This document shows, in pieces, positions 1 through 8,438 of a stretch of 64,000 bases of DNA. Source of the stretch: CAWUEX02 sp963921305 (lineage in GTDB: Bacteria; Pseudomonadota; Alphaproteobacteria; Rhodospirillales; Rhodospirillaceae); assembly GCA_963921305.4 (NCBI GenBank), contig CAWUEX030000002.1, forward strand, positions 620,001 to 684,000, given 5' to 3'. Positions within the stretch are counted from its first letter, which is position 1. Every line of letters begins with the position of its first letter. A program made the position numbers and the translations under genes. The notes below the pieces were generated by a model, which was given only the letters and a program-made list of their open reading frames with translations, was not told the origin of the DNA and searched no databases.

Positions 1-1
1 G

Positions 2-301
2 CGGGTGTTGCTGGTGTTCCAGGAAGATGCCCGGGTGATCGACTTTATTCAGCCCGCCATGGTGCCGCCGACCTTGTCGGACGAACTGGCGCTGGAGAAC
101 GACAAACACGGCATTGAGTTCCGCAAGTGGGTGAAGGACCAGGAAGCCGCCGGCCGGGCGCTCGACCTCAAAGAACAAACCGATAGCGACGACATGGTCA
201 AAGTCATCGGTTCGCCAGCGCGGCGTCAGGACCCCAAGAACTGGGTTCTGGATACGGTGCCGGTGAAGCGCCCGCGCATCGCCCGCGAGGCAGCGGAGTA
301 A
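2..301 (+). CDS. C-terminal part of an unrecognised protein upstream of ABC permease genes
   Basis: The reading frame is open from the first bases of the window and stops at TAA 299-301, so only the last 99 codons or so are visible. The visible part is hydrophilic and charged, without a signal peptide, TM helix or a motif I recognise. It sits 27 bases before a DppB-type permease on the same strand, so it probably belongs to the same operon. A C-terminal piece of the cognate solute-binding protein is the natural guess from position, but the residues themselves do not prove it. Confidence 0.6.
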   Translation, partial: RVLLVFQEDARVIDFIQPAMVPPTLSDELALENDKHGIEFRKWVKDQEAAGRALDLKEQTDSDDMVKVIGSPARRQDPKNWVLDTVPVKRPRIAREAAE

Positions 302-328
302 CGGAGCGGGACAAGTGATTAAGCCGAG

Positions 329-1285
329 ATGACGTCCTATGCGATACGCCGCCTGCTGATTGCGGCGCCAACCCTGTTTCTCATCGTCACGCTGTCGTTC
401 TTCCTGATGCATCTCGCACCAGGCGGACCCTTCGACGACGACGCCTCATTGGAACCCGAGGTCATCGCCAATCTGCAAGCGGCCTATGATCTGGATAAGC
501 CGGTGGCGGTGCAGTACGGCTTGTACCTAGGCAAAGTGTTTCGCGGCGACTTCGGCCCCTCGATCATTTACATCGACCGCACCGTTACCGAGTTGCTGAC
601 CATCGGCCTGCCGGTGAGCCTGAAGCTGGGACTTTCGGCGATGACCATGGCTTTGGTCATCGGCGGCAGCTTAGGAGTCCTGGCGGCGCTCAGACAGAAT
701 TCCTCGACCGACTATGCGGTGATGGGCGTGGCGATGACGGGAATCGCCGTGCCGAGCTTTGTCATGGCGCCGCTGATGAGCCTGCTGTTCGGGGTCATCC
801 TGAAAGTGTTGCCGGTGGCAACGCTTGAACCGCGCGGGGCGCTGGCGGAAGCGGTGCCGGCGTTGGCGCCGATCACGCCCTACATTCTGCCGGTGATCGC
901 CCTGGCTTTGCCACAGATTGCCATCCTGGCGCGCCTAACCCGCGGCGCGATGATCGAAACCCTGCGCCAGAACTACATCCGCACGGCGCGGGCAAAAGGT
1001 CTGCCTCAGCGCGATGTGGTGTGGACGCACGCCCTGAAAGCCGCCGCCTTGCCGGTGGTGAGTTACCTGGGCCCGGCGGCGGCCTCGGTGGTCACCGGAT
1101 CCGTGGTCATCGAACAAATCTTCCAACTGCCCGGCATGGGGCGATTCTTCATTCAGGGCGCCATCAACCGGGATTACCCCTTGGTGCTGGGGATCGTGAT
1201 TGTCTATGCGGTCGCCGTCATCCTGTTGAACCTGATCGTCGATCTGATTTACGGCGTGCTCGACCCGAAAGTGAAGGTGCGCTGA
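329..1285 (+). CDS. ABC transporter permease, DppB/OppB type
   Basis: Inner-membrane permease of a dipeptide/oligopeptide-class ABC importer, 318 residues, the usual length for DppB/OppB. The N-terminus is the typical short cytoplasmic stretch plus first helix (RRLLIAAPTLFLIV), followed by a periplasmic loop and the five-helix BPD_transp_1 core. The EAA-type coupling loop is visible as YIRTARAKGL near residue 217, and the family motif LPGMGRFF lies further on. The start is ATG 329 with a weak upstream GAG. Its stop overlaps the start of the DppC-type gene (TGATG at 1283-1287), so the two are translationally coupled. No ATPase subunit is in the window. Substrate is unknown; peptides, glycosides or nickel are all possible for this family. 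Confidence 0.93.
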   Translation: MTSYAIRRLLIAAPTLFLIVTLSFFLMHLAPGGPFDDDASLEPEVIANLQAAYDLDKPVAVQYGLYLGKVFRGDFGPSIIYIDRTVTELLTIGLPVSLKLGLSAMTMALVIGGSLGVLAALRQNSSTDYAVMGVAMTGIAVPSFVMAPLMSLLFGVILKVLPVATLEPRGALAEAVPALAPITPYILPVIALALPQIAILARLTRGAMIETLRQNYIRTARAKGLPQRDVVWTHALKAAALPVVSYLGPAAASVVTGSVVIEQIFQLPGMGRFFIQGAINRDYPLVLGIVIVYAVAVILLNLIVDLIYGVLDPKVKVR

Positions 1286-2196
1286 TGGCTTTGTTTGCCG
1301 CCCAACGGGACGCCCATGAAGCGCTGCTGAGCGACGCCGCCGCGTTGCAAGGCCGGTCGCTGTGGCAGGACGCGGGCCGCCGCTTCCGCGCCAACAAGGC
1401 CGCCATGGCCGGGGTCATTGTTCTGGCGCTGATCACCCTGGGGGCGATCTTCGCCCCGTCGCTCAGCCCCTACACCGCGGATGACCTGGACTGGATGAAC
1501 ATCAGCGCCCCGCCGTCGCTGGAGAACGGACACTGGTTCGGCACCGACGACACCGGCAAGGACTTGTTTGTGCTGACCTGGATGGGCGCGCGGGTGTCGC
1601 TGACCATCGGCGTCATGACCACCATCGTCGCCTTGTCCATCGGTGTCGCTTATGGCGCGACAGCCGGCTACGTCGGCGGACGCACGGATGACACCATGAT
1701 GCGCTTTGTCGACGTGCTCTACGCTCTGCCGCTGTTGTTCTTCATCATCATTCTGGTGACGGTGTTCGGACGGAACATTTACCTGGTGTTTCTGGCCATC
1801 GGCTGTGTCGAATGGCTGACCATGGCGCGCATCGTGCGCGGGCAAACGCTGTCGGTGAAACAAAAAGAATATGTGGAAGCGGCGCGGGCCTGCGGCGCCG
1901 GACCCGCGGCGATCATCGGCCGCCATGTGCTGCCCAACGTGATCGGGCCGGTCATCGTCTACGTGACCCTATTGGTACCAACCAACATTCTGGTTGAGAG
2001 CTACTTGAGCTTCTTGGGCTTAGGCGTCAAAGAACCGCTGACCAGTTGGGGCGTGCTGATCTCGCGCGGCGCCAACAGCGTCGAAACCGCACCGCACCAG
2101 CTGCTGATTCCGGCCACGTTTCTTGCCATCACCATGTTCTGCTTCAACTTTATCGGCGATGGCTTGCGCGACGCGCTCGACCCTAAAGACCGCTAA
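1285..2196 (+). CDS. ABC transporter permease, DppC/OppC type
   Basis: Second permease of the peptide-class ABC importer, 303 residues. I chose ATG 1285, overlapping the DppB-type stop, although the frame is open further upstream. The OppC_N-type first helix lies at about residues 39-60, followed by the diagnostic HWFGTDDTGKDLF segment at the start of the mature fold. The EAA loop is EYVEAARACG, and the C-terminus ends in the family pattern GDGLRDALDPK. It forms a heterodimeric channel with the preceding product. The next gene is convergent and encodes a family 5 binding protein. Confidence 0.94.
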   Translation: MALFAAQRDAHEALLSDAAALQGRSLWQDAGRRFRANKAAMAGVIVLALITLGAIFAPSLSPYTADDLDWMNISAPPSLENGHWFGTDDTGKDLFVLTWMGARVSLTIGVMTTIVALSIGVAYGATAGYVGGRTDDTMMRFVDVLYALPLLFFIIILVTVFGRNIYLVFLAIGCVEWLTMARIVRGQTLSVKQKEYVEAARACGAGPAAIIGRHVLPNVIGPVIVYVTLLVPTNILVESYLSFLGLGVKEPLTSWGVLISRGANSVETAPHQLLIPATFLAITMFCFNFIGDGLRDALDPKDR

Positions 2197-2215
2197 GCGT
2201 CACTCCGCCGAAGAC

Positions 2216-3730
2216 TTAGTCCAAAACATCGAAATCTTCGAAGTTGATGACGTCTTGCACCGGCGCATAGCCGGTTACGCCGGCCGCAATGCCGTCGAAA
2301 TCCACGCCTTGCCAGAGAATGAGTCCCGGCGGGTCTTTGCGCTCATGGGCCGCAACCGCGTGGTAAAACGGCAGCGCGGCTTCTGCCGTCGTCTGATCGA
2401 GGGCCTGTTGTAAAAGCGGAATGAGGTCGGGATCGCAATGGTAGGGGCTACGGTCGCTCATGATCCCCAGACAAACCCGGTGCCTGTAGGCATTCAACGG
2501 ATCAGGACCCAACGCGAACAGGCTGATCATGTCGCCTTCGGCATTGCCGAAGAACAAGTCCTGTGTGTTTTGAAACGCGGGCTTGGTGCGCAATTCCAAA
2601 TCGATCCCCACTTGTGAGAGATCAAGCGCGATCTGTTGGAAGTACAACAGGTCGTTAGCCCCGCGCGAAGCGACAGTGGCCATCAAGCTCAATCCATCCG
2701 GGTACCCCGCTTCGGCGAGCAGCGCTCGCGCTTTGTCGGGGTCAAAGGGATAGGGCGCGAGCTCCGGGTTGAATCCGAAAGACCCCGGATAGGCGATCTG
2801 CGACAACGGCACGGCTTCACCTTGCAGCATGGCGTCGACAATGGCTTGGCGATTGACGGCATGATTGATGGCCAGACGCACGCGCGGGTCGATCACCGGA
2901 CCGCCGTTGACGGTGAGAAAGGCGAGAAACTGAACCGTGGCCATGTTGCGCAGCGCCAATCGGCCGCCAGACGCCTGAAGCAGCGACGCATCGTCGGGCC
3001 CGAGACCAACGACGAAGTTCACCGCATCCGACAGGATGGCTTGCAACCGCGAGGTTTGATCGGGCACTTCAATAAATGTGAGGCGATCAATTTTCGCCGG
3101 ACGCCACGCGTTTTCGAACTTGCGCAGATCAGCGCGGGCGTCATCCCAGCGGATCACTTCAAACGGTCCCGTCCCGACCGGATTGGCTTCATATTCGACG
3201 CGCGACAGCGTTTCCCAGGCATTCGGCTCGGGAATGCGCCAGATCGCCGCATGCAGGGGAAACAGCGCATCCTTTTGGCTGAGCTCGATCTCAACCGTCA
3301 GATCATCAATGGCCCGCGCAGCAATGACCTGATACAGCCGTGTGCTGATCGTCCATGTGCCGGCGTCGGCGGTTTCGCGCATGTGCTTGACTGAACGCAC
3401 GATGGCGTCGGAGGTGAAGGGCACGCCGTTGGAGAACGTGACACCCTCTCTGAGTTTAAAGCGCCACGTGACGGCGTCGTCACTTTCCCAGGACACCGCG
3501 AGACTTGGGCCAACGGAGCCGTCGTCATTCACGATCGTGAGGGTGTCGTAGACCGTAAGCAGCGGCATAACCGCCGGCATTGTGATGGCTTGGTAGGGAT
3601 GGCCACGATTGGGACCCATCAGCGCCGTGGCGGCGGTGATTTGCTTGGCCGCGAGCGTGTCCGCAAGGCTGACAACAAAGGCCAGGACAAGGGGCAACCA
3701 CGCCAAACACACCCTTTTCCATACCGACAT
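2216..3730 (-). CDS. ABC transporter substrate-binding protein, family 5
   Basis: Periplasmic solute-binding protein of the peptide/nickel class (SBP_bac_5), 504 residues from ATG 3730. I prefer this start because it opens directly into a signal peptide (MSVWKRV followed by a hydrophobic run ending near ADTLAAKQ) and has GGAGG upstream; the longer frame adds 22 residues with no export signal. Family features include an early 'LTVYDTLTIVNDDGSVGPSLAVSWE'-type region, 'FKLREGVTFSNGVPFTSDAI' and a late 'DPDKARALLAEAGYPDG' block. It converges on the DppBC-type permease genes 20 bases away and is the plausible binding partner despite the opposite strand. Confidence 0.92.
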   Translation of the reverse strand: MSVWKRVCLAWLPLVLAFVVSLADTLAAKQITAATALMGPNRGHPYQAITMPAVMPLLTVYDTLTIVNDDGSVGPSLAVSWESDDAVTWRFKLREGVTFSNGVPFTSDAIVRSVKHMRETADAGTWTISTRLYQVIAARAIDDLTVEIELSQKDALFPLHAAIWRIPEPNAWETLSRVEYEANPVGTGPFEVIRWDDARADLRKFENAWRPAKIDRLTFIEVPDQTSRLQAILSDAVNFVVGLGPDDASLLQASGGRLALRNMATVQFLAFLTVNGGPVIDPRVRLAINHAVNRQAIVDAMLQGEAVPLSQIAYPGSFGFNPELAPYPFDPDKARALLAEAGYPDGLSLMATVASRGANDLLYFQQIALDLSQVGIDLELRTKPAFQNTQDLFFGNAEGDMISLFALGPDPLNAYRHRVCLGIMSDRSPYHCDPDLIPLLQQALDQTTAEAALPFYHAVAAHERKDPPGLILWQGVDFDGIAAGVTGYAPVQDVINFEDFDVLD

Positions 3731-3847
3731 GAAACCCTTGAACCTCCGGCGAACGTAACGCGAGACAACAATTGACTCCCACGGCGGGCCGTTCAACGCT
3801 GCATCAAAGCAGAGTTTGCGTGGCGATTGGAGAGGGAGGCCTGGACC

Positions 3848-5158
3848 ATGCTACGACGAATCGCATTCATTGGCAGTATCTTTGCGGCGATTGCAGGATC
3901 GGCGGGCGCAGCGGAGGTTCTAGCGATCCGCGATGTCACCTTGATCGACGGCACCGGAGCAGAACCTCAAGCGAACATGACCGTCGTCGTTTCGGACGGA
4001 CGGTTTAGCACGATCGGTACCAACGTGGACGTTCCATCGGACGCCGTGGTGATCGACGGCAGCGGCAAGTTTCTGATTCCCGGCCTCATGGACGTGCATA
4101 TTCACGTACCGGGGAGCCCAGACAACCGGGAACGCGGCCTCTCGGCGCTACATAGTTTTCTCTACAGCGGCGTGACGTCGGTGTATGACGCGGGCAACAA
4201 CGCCGATTTCATCATGGGTCTGCGGGCCGATGAACGGTCCGGCGCGATTGTCAGCCCGCGCATCTTCGCCACCGGCAGCACCATCACCTTCCCCGGCAGC
4301 TGGGGCGCGGGTGCGAACGCAACCCTGATCGACAGCTGGCCCGACGGCAAAGCAAAGATGGACGTGAACTTTGCGCGGGATCCGGACCTGCAGAAGATCA
4401 CCTACGAAAACTTCGGCACAGGCGCGAACCCCTGGGTGCCGACGTTCTCAGATGACTTGATCACCAACATCATCGGCTACGCCCGCGAGAAAGGCGTGCG
4501 CACCACCATACATATTTCTGACGAGGCTCACGCCCGCGTCGTCATCGCCGCCGGTGTCGATACCTTCGCCCATCCGATCACTGTTGGGCGCATGTCGGAT
4601 GCACTGCCGCAAATGATCGTCGACAGCAGGACGATCGTGGTCTCCACCCTCGCTGTGTTCGACAACATCAGCGGCATCGTCAATGACCCGTCATTCCTGG
4701 ACGACCCCGAATTCCGCGCCGTTTACAGCGCCGAGGAAATCGAACAGCTGAAGACCCAGGCCCGGCCAAGGTATACCTCCATCGGTTGGGGCAGCTGGTT
4801 TCAGACGACGCTGAAGTACGCGACGGAGAACGTCAAACGCCAGCACGATGCCGGGGGACTCATCGCGCTGGGCACCGACCGCGCCGTCGGCCTGCTGACT
4901 CACCGGGAACTGGAGCTGATCGTCGCCGGAGGGATCTCGCCCCTGGACGCCATCACCATGGGCACTTTGAACACCGCCAAGTACCTGGACCGGGAAGACG
5001 ATCTCGGCTCGATCGAACCCGGCAAACTGGCCGACATGGTGCTGTTGGACGCCGACCCAGCCGCCGACATCCGCAATGCACGGAAAATCGCCCGGGTGTT
5101 CAAAGGAGGGGTGGAGATCGACCGCAGCGCCTTGAAGTTACCTGTGAACGAAGACTAA
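3848..5158 (+). CDS. secreted amidohydrolase family protein
   Basis: Metal-dependent amidohydrolase of the imidazolonepropionase/dihydroorotase-like superfamily, 436 residues. The start is ATG 3848, preceded by GGAGAGGGAGG, and gives a clear signal peptide ending near GSAGA-AEV, so the enzyme is exported. Visible metal-site elements are the HxH pair in DVHIHVPG (His84, His86), later histidines in TIHIS and TFAHP, and the aspartate of LGTDR. The terminal SIEPGKLADMVLLDADP block is the usual beta-sandwich return of the family. It diverges from the binding-protein gene over about 117 bases. Substrate is unknown; exported relatives often cleave peptides or cyclic amides. Confidence 0.9.
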   Translation: MLRRIAFIGSIFAAIAGSAGAAEVLAIRDVTLIDGTGAEPQANMTVVVSDGRFSTIGTNVDVPSDAVVIDGSGKFLIPGLMDVHIHVPGSPDNRERGLSALHSFLYSGVTSVYDAGNNADFIMGLRADERSGAIVSPRIFATGSTITFPGSWGAGANATLIDSWPDGKAKMDVNFARDPDLQKITYENFGTGANPWVPTFSDDLITNIIGYAREKGVRTTIHISDEAHARVVIAAGVDTFAHPITVGRMSDALPQMIVDSRTIVVSTLAVFDNISGIVNDPSFLDDPEFRAVYSAEEIEQLKTQARPRYTSIGWGSWFQTTLKYATENVKRQHDAGGLIALGTDRAVGLLTHRELELIVAGGISPLDAITMGTLNTAKYLDREDDLGSIEPGKLADMVLLDADPAADIRNARKIARVFKGGVEIDRSALKLPVNED

Positions 5159-5167
5159 GACTTAGTC
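5153..5167. repeat. Perfect 7-bp inverted repeat across two convergent stop codons
   Basis: GACTAAG-A-CTTAGTC is a perfect palindrome with a one-base centre. It contains the TAA of the amidohydrolase gene and the TAA of the opposite-strand gene. There is no T-run on either side, so I do not call it an intrinsic terminator. It could be a short transcript-end hairpin, or simply a by-product of two stop codons facing each other. Confidence 0.5.
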
Positions 5168-5908
5168 TGGCGCCACCGCTTCGAGTTTGGTGAGGACGTA
5201 TTCCTTGTCCTCATCGGTGATGATCTGTTTCACCAGAATGCGGTCTTCGCCGGTGATCCACATCTCGATGTTCATGATGCGGTAGCGCTCGGTTTCGAAC
5301 GTACCCGCAGGCACGGTCACCGTTTCGGTGCCGAGATATTGATACGACCCGGTGCGAATGATGCCGCGCACGTTTTCCCCATCAGGCGCCCGCGGCGTGA
5401 GATTGAACTCATAGAGGTCCTGCGGCTCGCCGCTGGTGGGGTCGCCCTGCCACAGATACCAGCCGTTCATAGACTCGCCGTGGGTGATGACCGCTATTTC
5501 ATGGGCCACGGTGTGCGTTACCGTCTTGGGCGCGCCCGGACCCTCGGATGTGGCGCGTAACTCGTCTCCATCCAACGTGACACGGATCGAACCCCGGTAA
5601 CCGTCTTGCACCCAGTAGGCGGCATAGACATCGATGGGCCGGAAGTCGGCGGCGACCCGCTTGGTCATGATTTGCAGCGCGTTGAAGGCGACGAAATCCT
5701 TACTCAGCATCATCGTGCGCGAGCCGTCGGGGTGGACGAAGATGCGCCATTCCTCGACGCCGCGGTAGCGCTGGGTGGTCTTGGTTTGCATAAGAAGAGT
5801 ACCGGCCCACTCGCGCACGACATTCACATTCGGCCCGGTGTTTTCTTGCTGGGCCTGCGCCGGCCAAACCCAGAGCGCAGCCAGCACAACAACAAACGCG
5901 TGTTTCAT
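5162..5908 (-). CDS. secreted DUF3108-like protein
   Basis: Exported protein of 248 residues with a signal peptide ending in WPAQA-QQ. It is beta-rich and ends with a VPAGTFETERYRI segment followed by an EMWITGEDRIL strand, the pattern I associate with DUF3108-type proteins. A paralogue with the same C-terminal layout (VPAGTFDTEHYKF, EVWIAGRDRV) lies at 39469-40233. The start is ATG 5908, 7 bases after AGGAG; an ATG six bases upstream overlaps the previous stop (ATGA) but would sit on the ribosome site. It follows the DUF1838 gene in one operon. Function is unknown. Confidence 0.75.
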   Translation of the reverse strand: MKHAFVVVLAALWVWPAQAQQENTGPNVNVVREWAGTLLMQTKTTQRYRGVEEWRIFVHPDGSRTMMLSKDFVAFNALQIMTKRVAADFRPIDVYAAYWVQDGYRGSIRVTLDGDELRATSEGPGAPKTVTHTVAHEIAVITHGESMNGWYLWQGDPTSGEPQDLYEFNLTPRAPDGENVRGIIRTGSYQYLGTETVTVPAGTFETERYRIMNIEMWITGEDRILVKQIITDEDKEYVLTKLEAVAPD

Positions 5909-5910
5909 GT

Positions 5911-6756
5911 TCATACTCCTGGGTTTTCGAGCCAGCCGGGATAATCGGCCTCCAACCGCTGCCGCAAGCGTTCGGGCATGTCGTCGGGACTGCGCACCTT
6001 CGTCCCGAGCAACTGCCACGTCGTCACCCCCGGCTCCTGCCCCATCTTCATCCACGGCATCCACGGCGCCAGATTTTGAAAATGCAGGGTCGCCGGCATG
6101 AAGGCGAGCGACTCATTGTTGAGATCGGCCAACTGCCCAGTGAAGGCCGCCAGCGATGTCAACGTGATCACCGGCCCGGAGTAGGCCAGCGGATCCTCGG
6201 CCTCGCTGCGCGGGTTGGGCAGTTTGGTGACCATGTTCTCGGTGGTCCACACCCGGCCATCCTGCGCTTGGGCCTCGACCGTCCCGGTGAACTGCACGGG
6301 CACGACTGCCTCTTCCGAGCCGCTGACTCCTTCGGGACCGACAACGATGGTCTGATTGGACTTGTAGTGCCGGGGCTCGCATCTCAGACCGTTCATCGGA
6401 TTGATCCAAGCGTCCTGAATCTTATCCGTTGCCGGATCAATAAAGTACCCGGCTTCCGCCATGATCTGATCGAACCGGCCATCAGCGCGGCGGGCCAGGC
6501 GGTTGAAGCTGAAGCCCTCGATTTTCAACACGCGCTCGGCGACCTCATCCGAGCGTTTGGCAAACATGTTACCCCGGTACCACCACAGACCCGGCGTTCC
6601 GTCGAGGTGGCCGCGCATGCGGGCATAGGCGGTGACAACGTCATCGGGATCGGAGAGATCATAGCCGTGGCCCGCCGCACGTGCGGGTGAACCTGTCACC
6701 GCACCGGCGAGTCCGGCAAGGCCCAAACCGAAAACCGTATCGCGGCGTGTTGGCAT
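5911..6756 (-). CDS. DUF1838 family protein with twin-arginine signal
   Basis: Protein of 281 residues that I recognise as the DUF1838 family from its ordered segments: 'DPDDVVTAYARMRG' near residue 37, 'LWWYRGNMFAKR', 'EGFSFNRLARR' and 'INPMNGLRCEPRHYKSNQ'. The N-terminus (PTRRDTVFGLGLAGLAGA) looks like a Tat signal, implying export in folded form. Its stop overlaps an ATG of the downstream DUF3108-like gene, so the pair forms an operon. The biochemical role of DUF1838 is not known; members often lie in catabolic clusters, as here. Confidence 0.85.
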   Translation of the reverse strand: MPTRRDTVFGLGLAGLAGAVTGSPARAAGHGYDLSDPDDVVTAYARMRGHLDGTPGLWWYRGNMFAKRSDEVAERVLKIEGFSFNRLARRADGRFDQIMAEAGYFIDPATDKIQDAWINPMNGLRCEPRHYKSNQTIVVGPEGVSGSEEAVVPVQFTGTVEAQAQDGRVWTTENMVTKLPNPRSEAEDPLAYSGPVITLTSLAAFTGQLADLNNESLAFMPATLHFQNLAPWMPWMKMGQEPGVTTWQLLGTKVRSPDDMPERLRQRLEADYPGWLENPGV

Positions 6757-6863
6757 ATGGCACTCCCATGATAATCGACCGCTATTGCATAGGGTGGCGG
6801 CGCCGGGGTCAAGCTGCGAACCGATTGTCCGCGCTGCCGACGAACGGTGTGGTAGTGTAAGGT

Positions 6864-8438
6864 ATGGTTCGTTTTGCCTCCGATCCCTGTGACTCTGCCG
6901 TCATTGCTGCGGCGGCCGATTGTCCGGAAAAAACCCCAGCTACCGGCACATGGGTGTTGGCAACGACGATCCTGGGATCCTCGATCGCGTTTATCGACAG
7001 CACCGTCGTCAATGTCGCCTTGCCCGCTCTGCAACGCGATCTCGCGGCCTCCATTACAAGCATTCAGTGGGTGGTCGAGGCCTACGCCTTGCTCCTGGCG
7101 GCATTGATTCTGCTCGGCGGATCGGCGGGGGACCGCTATGGGCGCGTGAAAGTGTTCACCCTGGGCATGGCCGTGTTCACCGCGGCGTCGGTGTGGTGCG
7201 GCTTCGCCGGCAGCGCCAATGAACTGATTGCGGCGCGTGCGCTGCAAGGTGCAGGCGGTGCGCTTCTGGTTCCAGGCAGCCTAGCCTTGATCAGTGCCAA
7301 CTTTCCGGTCGAGACACGCGGCCGCGCCATCGGCACGTGGTCGGCGTTCACGGCGATCACCATGGCGCTGGGACCGCTGGTGGGCGGCTGGCTGATCGAA
7401 AATGCCTCCTGGCGCTGGATTTTCTGGATCAACTTGCCGCTCGGCCTCATTGTCATGGCTATGGCGCTGACCCGCGTGCCGGAGTCCCGGGACGACACGG
7501 CCAAAGCCCTGGATGTGCCAGGGGCTGTGCTGGGCACGCTGGCCTTGGCCGGAATCGTGTTCGCGCTTATCGAACAGGCCAACTTAGGCTGGTCCCATCC
7601 TTTGGTGATCATCTCCGCGGTGATCGGGCTGACCTGCAGCGCAGGATTTGTTATCGCCGAACGCAAGACCGATGCGCCCATGCTGCCGCCCCAACTGTTT
7701 GCATCGTCCACCTTTGTCGGCGCCAACGTGCTGACCCTTTTTCTCTATGGTGCTCTGGGGGGCGCTTTGTTTTTTCTGCCCCTGAACTTCATTCAGATTC
7801 AGGGCATGACGGCCACCCAAGCCGGCGCCGCCCTGCTGCCGATGATGATCGTCATGTTTCTGATGTCGCGCTGGGCCGGCGGATTGCTCGACCGCTACGG
7901 ACCGCGCCCGCCTCTGACAGCGGGACCGCTCATCACCTCCATCGGGTTCCTGCTGCTGATGCGTCCCGGCGCAGAGGCGAGCTACTGGTTCGATTTCCTG
8001 CCGGGGATCGTGGTGATGGCGGTGGGCATGGCGGTGAGTGTTGCGCCGCTGACCACGGTGGTGATGTCATCGGTGCCCGACCGTCAGGCCGGGCTGGCCT
8101 CGGGCGTCAACAATGCCGTCTCGCGCACTGCCGGCCTGATTGCCCTGGCCGTGTTCGGCGCCTTGGTCTACCGCATGTTCGACGGCGAGATGACAACGAT
8201 CGTCACCGGCCTGGACCTCCCTGCCACTGAGACGGCCCGCATTCTCGCGGGTACGATCGACCTCGGCGGAATGGACGTGCCGCCCGATCTGACAGCTCAG
8301 GTCGAGGCCGCGTTCGTCACGGCGTTCCGTTGGGCGATGGGATTGGCAGCTCTGCTGGCTGCGCTCAGCGCCGTGGGAACTGTGGTGTGGATCAAGCCGG
8401 AGCGGGCCAAGACGAATGCGGTGATGGAGGCTACTTAA
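6864..8438 (+). CDS. MFS transporter, DHA2 (EmrB/QacA) type
   Basis: Proton-driven membrane exporter of 524 residues, the length and helix count (14 predicted) of the DHA2 drug-efflux family. The first helix carries the family motif FIDSTVVNVALP, and the loop 2-3 region reads GGSAGDRYGRVKVF, which is motif A. Motif C-like glycines and prolines are visible in ALGPLVGGWLI. The start is ATG 6864 behind a modest AAGG. It is tail-to-tail with the S9 peptidase gene, overlapping it by 4 bases. Substrate is unknown; export of toxic or aromatic compounds is typical of the family. Confidence 0.93.
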   Translation: MVRFASDPCDSAVIAAAADCPEKTPATGTWVLATTILGSSIAFIDSTVVNVALPALQRDLAASITSIQWVVEAYALLLAALILLGGSAGDRYGRVKVFTLGMAVFTAASVWCGFAGSANELIAARALQGAGGALLVPGSLALISANFPVETRGRAIGTWSAFTAITMALGPLVGGWLIENASWRWIFWINLPLGLIVMAMALTRVPESRDDTAKALDVPGAVLGTLALAGIVFALIEQANLGWSHPLVIISAVIGLTCSAGFVIAERKTDAPMLPPQLFASSTFVGANVLTLFLYGALGGALFFLPLNFIQIQGMTATQAGAALLPMMIVMFLMSRWAGGLLDRYGPRPPLTAGPLITSIGFLLLMRPGAEASYWFDFLPGIVVMAVGMAVSVAPLTTVVMSSVPDRQAGLASGVNNAVSRTAGLIALAVFGALVYRMFDGEMTTIVTGLDLPATETARILAGTIDLGGMDVPPDLTAQVEAAFVTAFRWAMGLAALLAALSAVGTVVWIKPERAKTNAVMEAT